Position numbers and translations under genes: made by a program. Positions 63,836-64,000 of a stretch of 64,000 nt of DNA are shown one piece after another; the stretch's first letter is position 1; every line of letters starts with the position of its first letter. Under the pieces are notes generated by a model, which saw nothing but the letters and a program-made list of their open reading frames with translations, made no database searches and had not been told where the DNA came from. The stretch comes from Nereocystis luetkeana (lineage: Eukaryota > Sar > Phaeophyceae > Laminariales > Laminariaceae): contig JARUPZ010000023.1 in assembly GCA_031213475.1 (NCBI GenBank), positions 9,938,157 to 10,002,156 on the forward strand, in the 5' to 3' direction.

Positions 63836-64000
63836 TAGGGGCTAAAACAGAAGCCGGCAGCGCCAGTTTTGCAGATATGCCGTCATCGTCTTTTTCGTCA
63901 TTTTTCATGTCTTAAACCCCCAAAACTCACGAGGATGAAAAGAAACAAAACCTCCGGGTGTATTGAAGATTAATAAGAGGACTACAGGCACACATACAAA

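Larger units (their letters stand above)
61761..64000. other. Upstream flank of eIF5, no gene recognised
   Basis: Contains a family A MITE (63600-63703), a family B remnant (63722-63835), a TACCTGGTA at 62186 and a G run at 62394. A plus-strand open frame of 138 codons (62733-63149) has no recognisable motif and mixed composition; I do not call it a gene. Confidence 0.45.

Overview
The window looks like nuclear DNA of a photosynthetic stramenopile, most plausibly a brown alga. The reasons are: genes split into short GC-rich exons by introns of about 0.4 to 7 kb; a predicted flavoprotein N-terminus (7221-7805, minus) with a signal peptide followed by an Ala-Arg-Ala|Phe-Phe site like the heterokont plastid-import motif; and a very heavy load of CTG/CAG microsatellites, long poly-C/poly-G runs and small DNA transposons. 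Species assignment is inference; no rRNA or organellar marker is present.

Layout. Minus strand 427-561: one exon that resembles the end of the RPA70 N-terminal domain. Minus 7221-7805: first exon of a plastid-type FAD monooxygenase. It is divergent, across about 400 bp, from a nine-exon plus-strand gene (8206-32113) for an unrecognised 413-residue protein with a coiled-coil-like middle and a histidine-rich C-terminus. A coding-like orphan exon lies at 32326-32393. Plus 36058-41891: a complete four-exon UMP-CMP kinase (249 residues) with an added N-terminal membrane segment. Minus 61647-50171: translation initiation factor eIF5, ten recognised exons (at least 418 residues), whose short 3' terminal exon I could not place. 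UMP-CMP kinase and eIF5 converge on an 8.3 kb repeat-rich spacer. All splice junctions given were chosen by reading the sequence and checking that intron phases match.

Repeats dominate the rest. There are 13 copies of a ~105-bp foldback element (family A, ends TTACGGGGGACC, TA target duplication); about 13 copies of a ~90-bp foldback element (family B, core GCAGTCCCGTTTTGGGGAC); three copies of a foldback whose ends resemble plant Stowaway elements; about 11 copies of a dispersed element that always ends in poly-C (5'-truncated copies keep the poly-C end); two nearly identical tRNA-derived SINEs with poly-A tails; and two ~835-bp elements in inverted orientation.

The most unusual signal is a class of micro-insertions flanked by duplicated TA. 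Comparing copies of families A and B shows TA replaced by TA-CTG-TA, TA-CTGCTG-TA, TA-CCAG-TA, TA-CCGG-TA, TA-CCAGG-TA or TA-CCTGG-TA. The 9-mers TACCAGGTA/TACCTGGTA occur about 30 times in the window against about 0.5 expected by chance, none in a recognised exon. They look like footprints of TA-targeting (Tc1/mariner-type) transposon excision, or of an undescribed micro-insertion process. They may also seed the CTG/CAG microsatellites.
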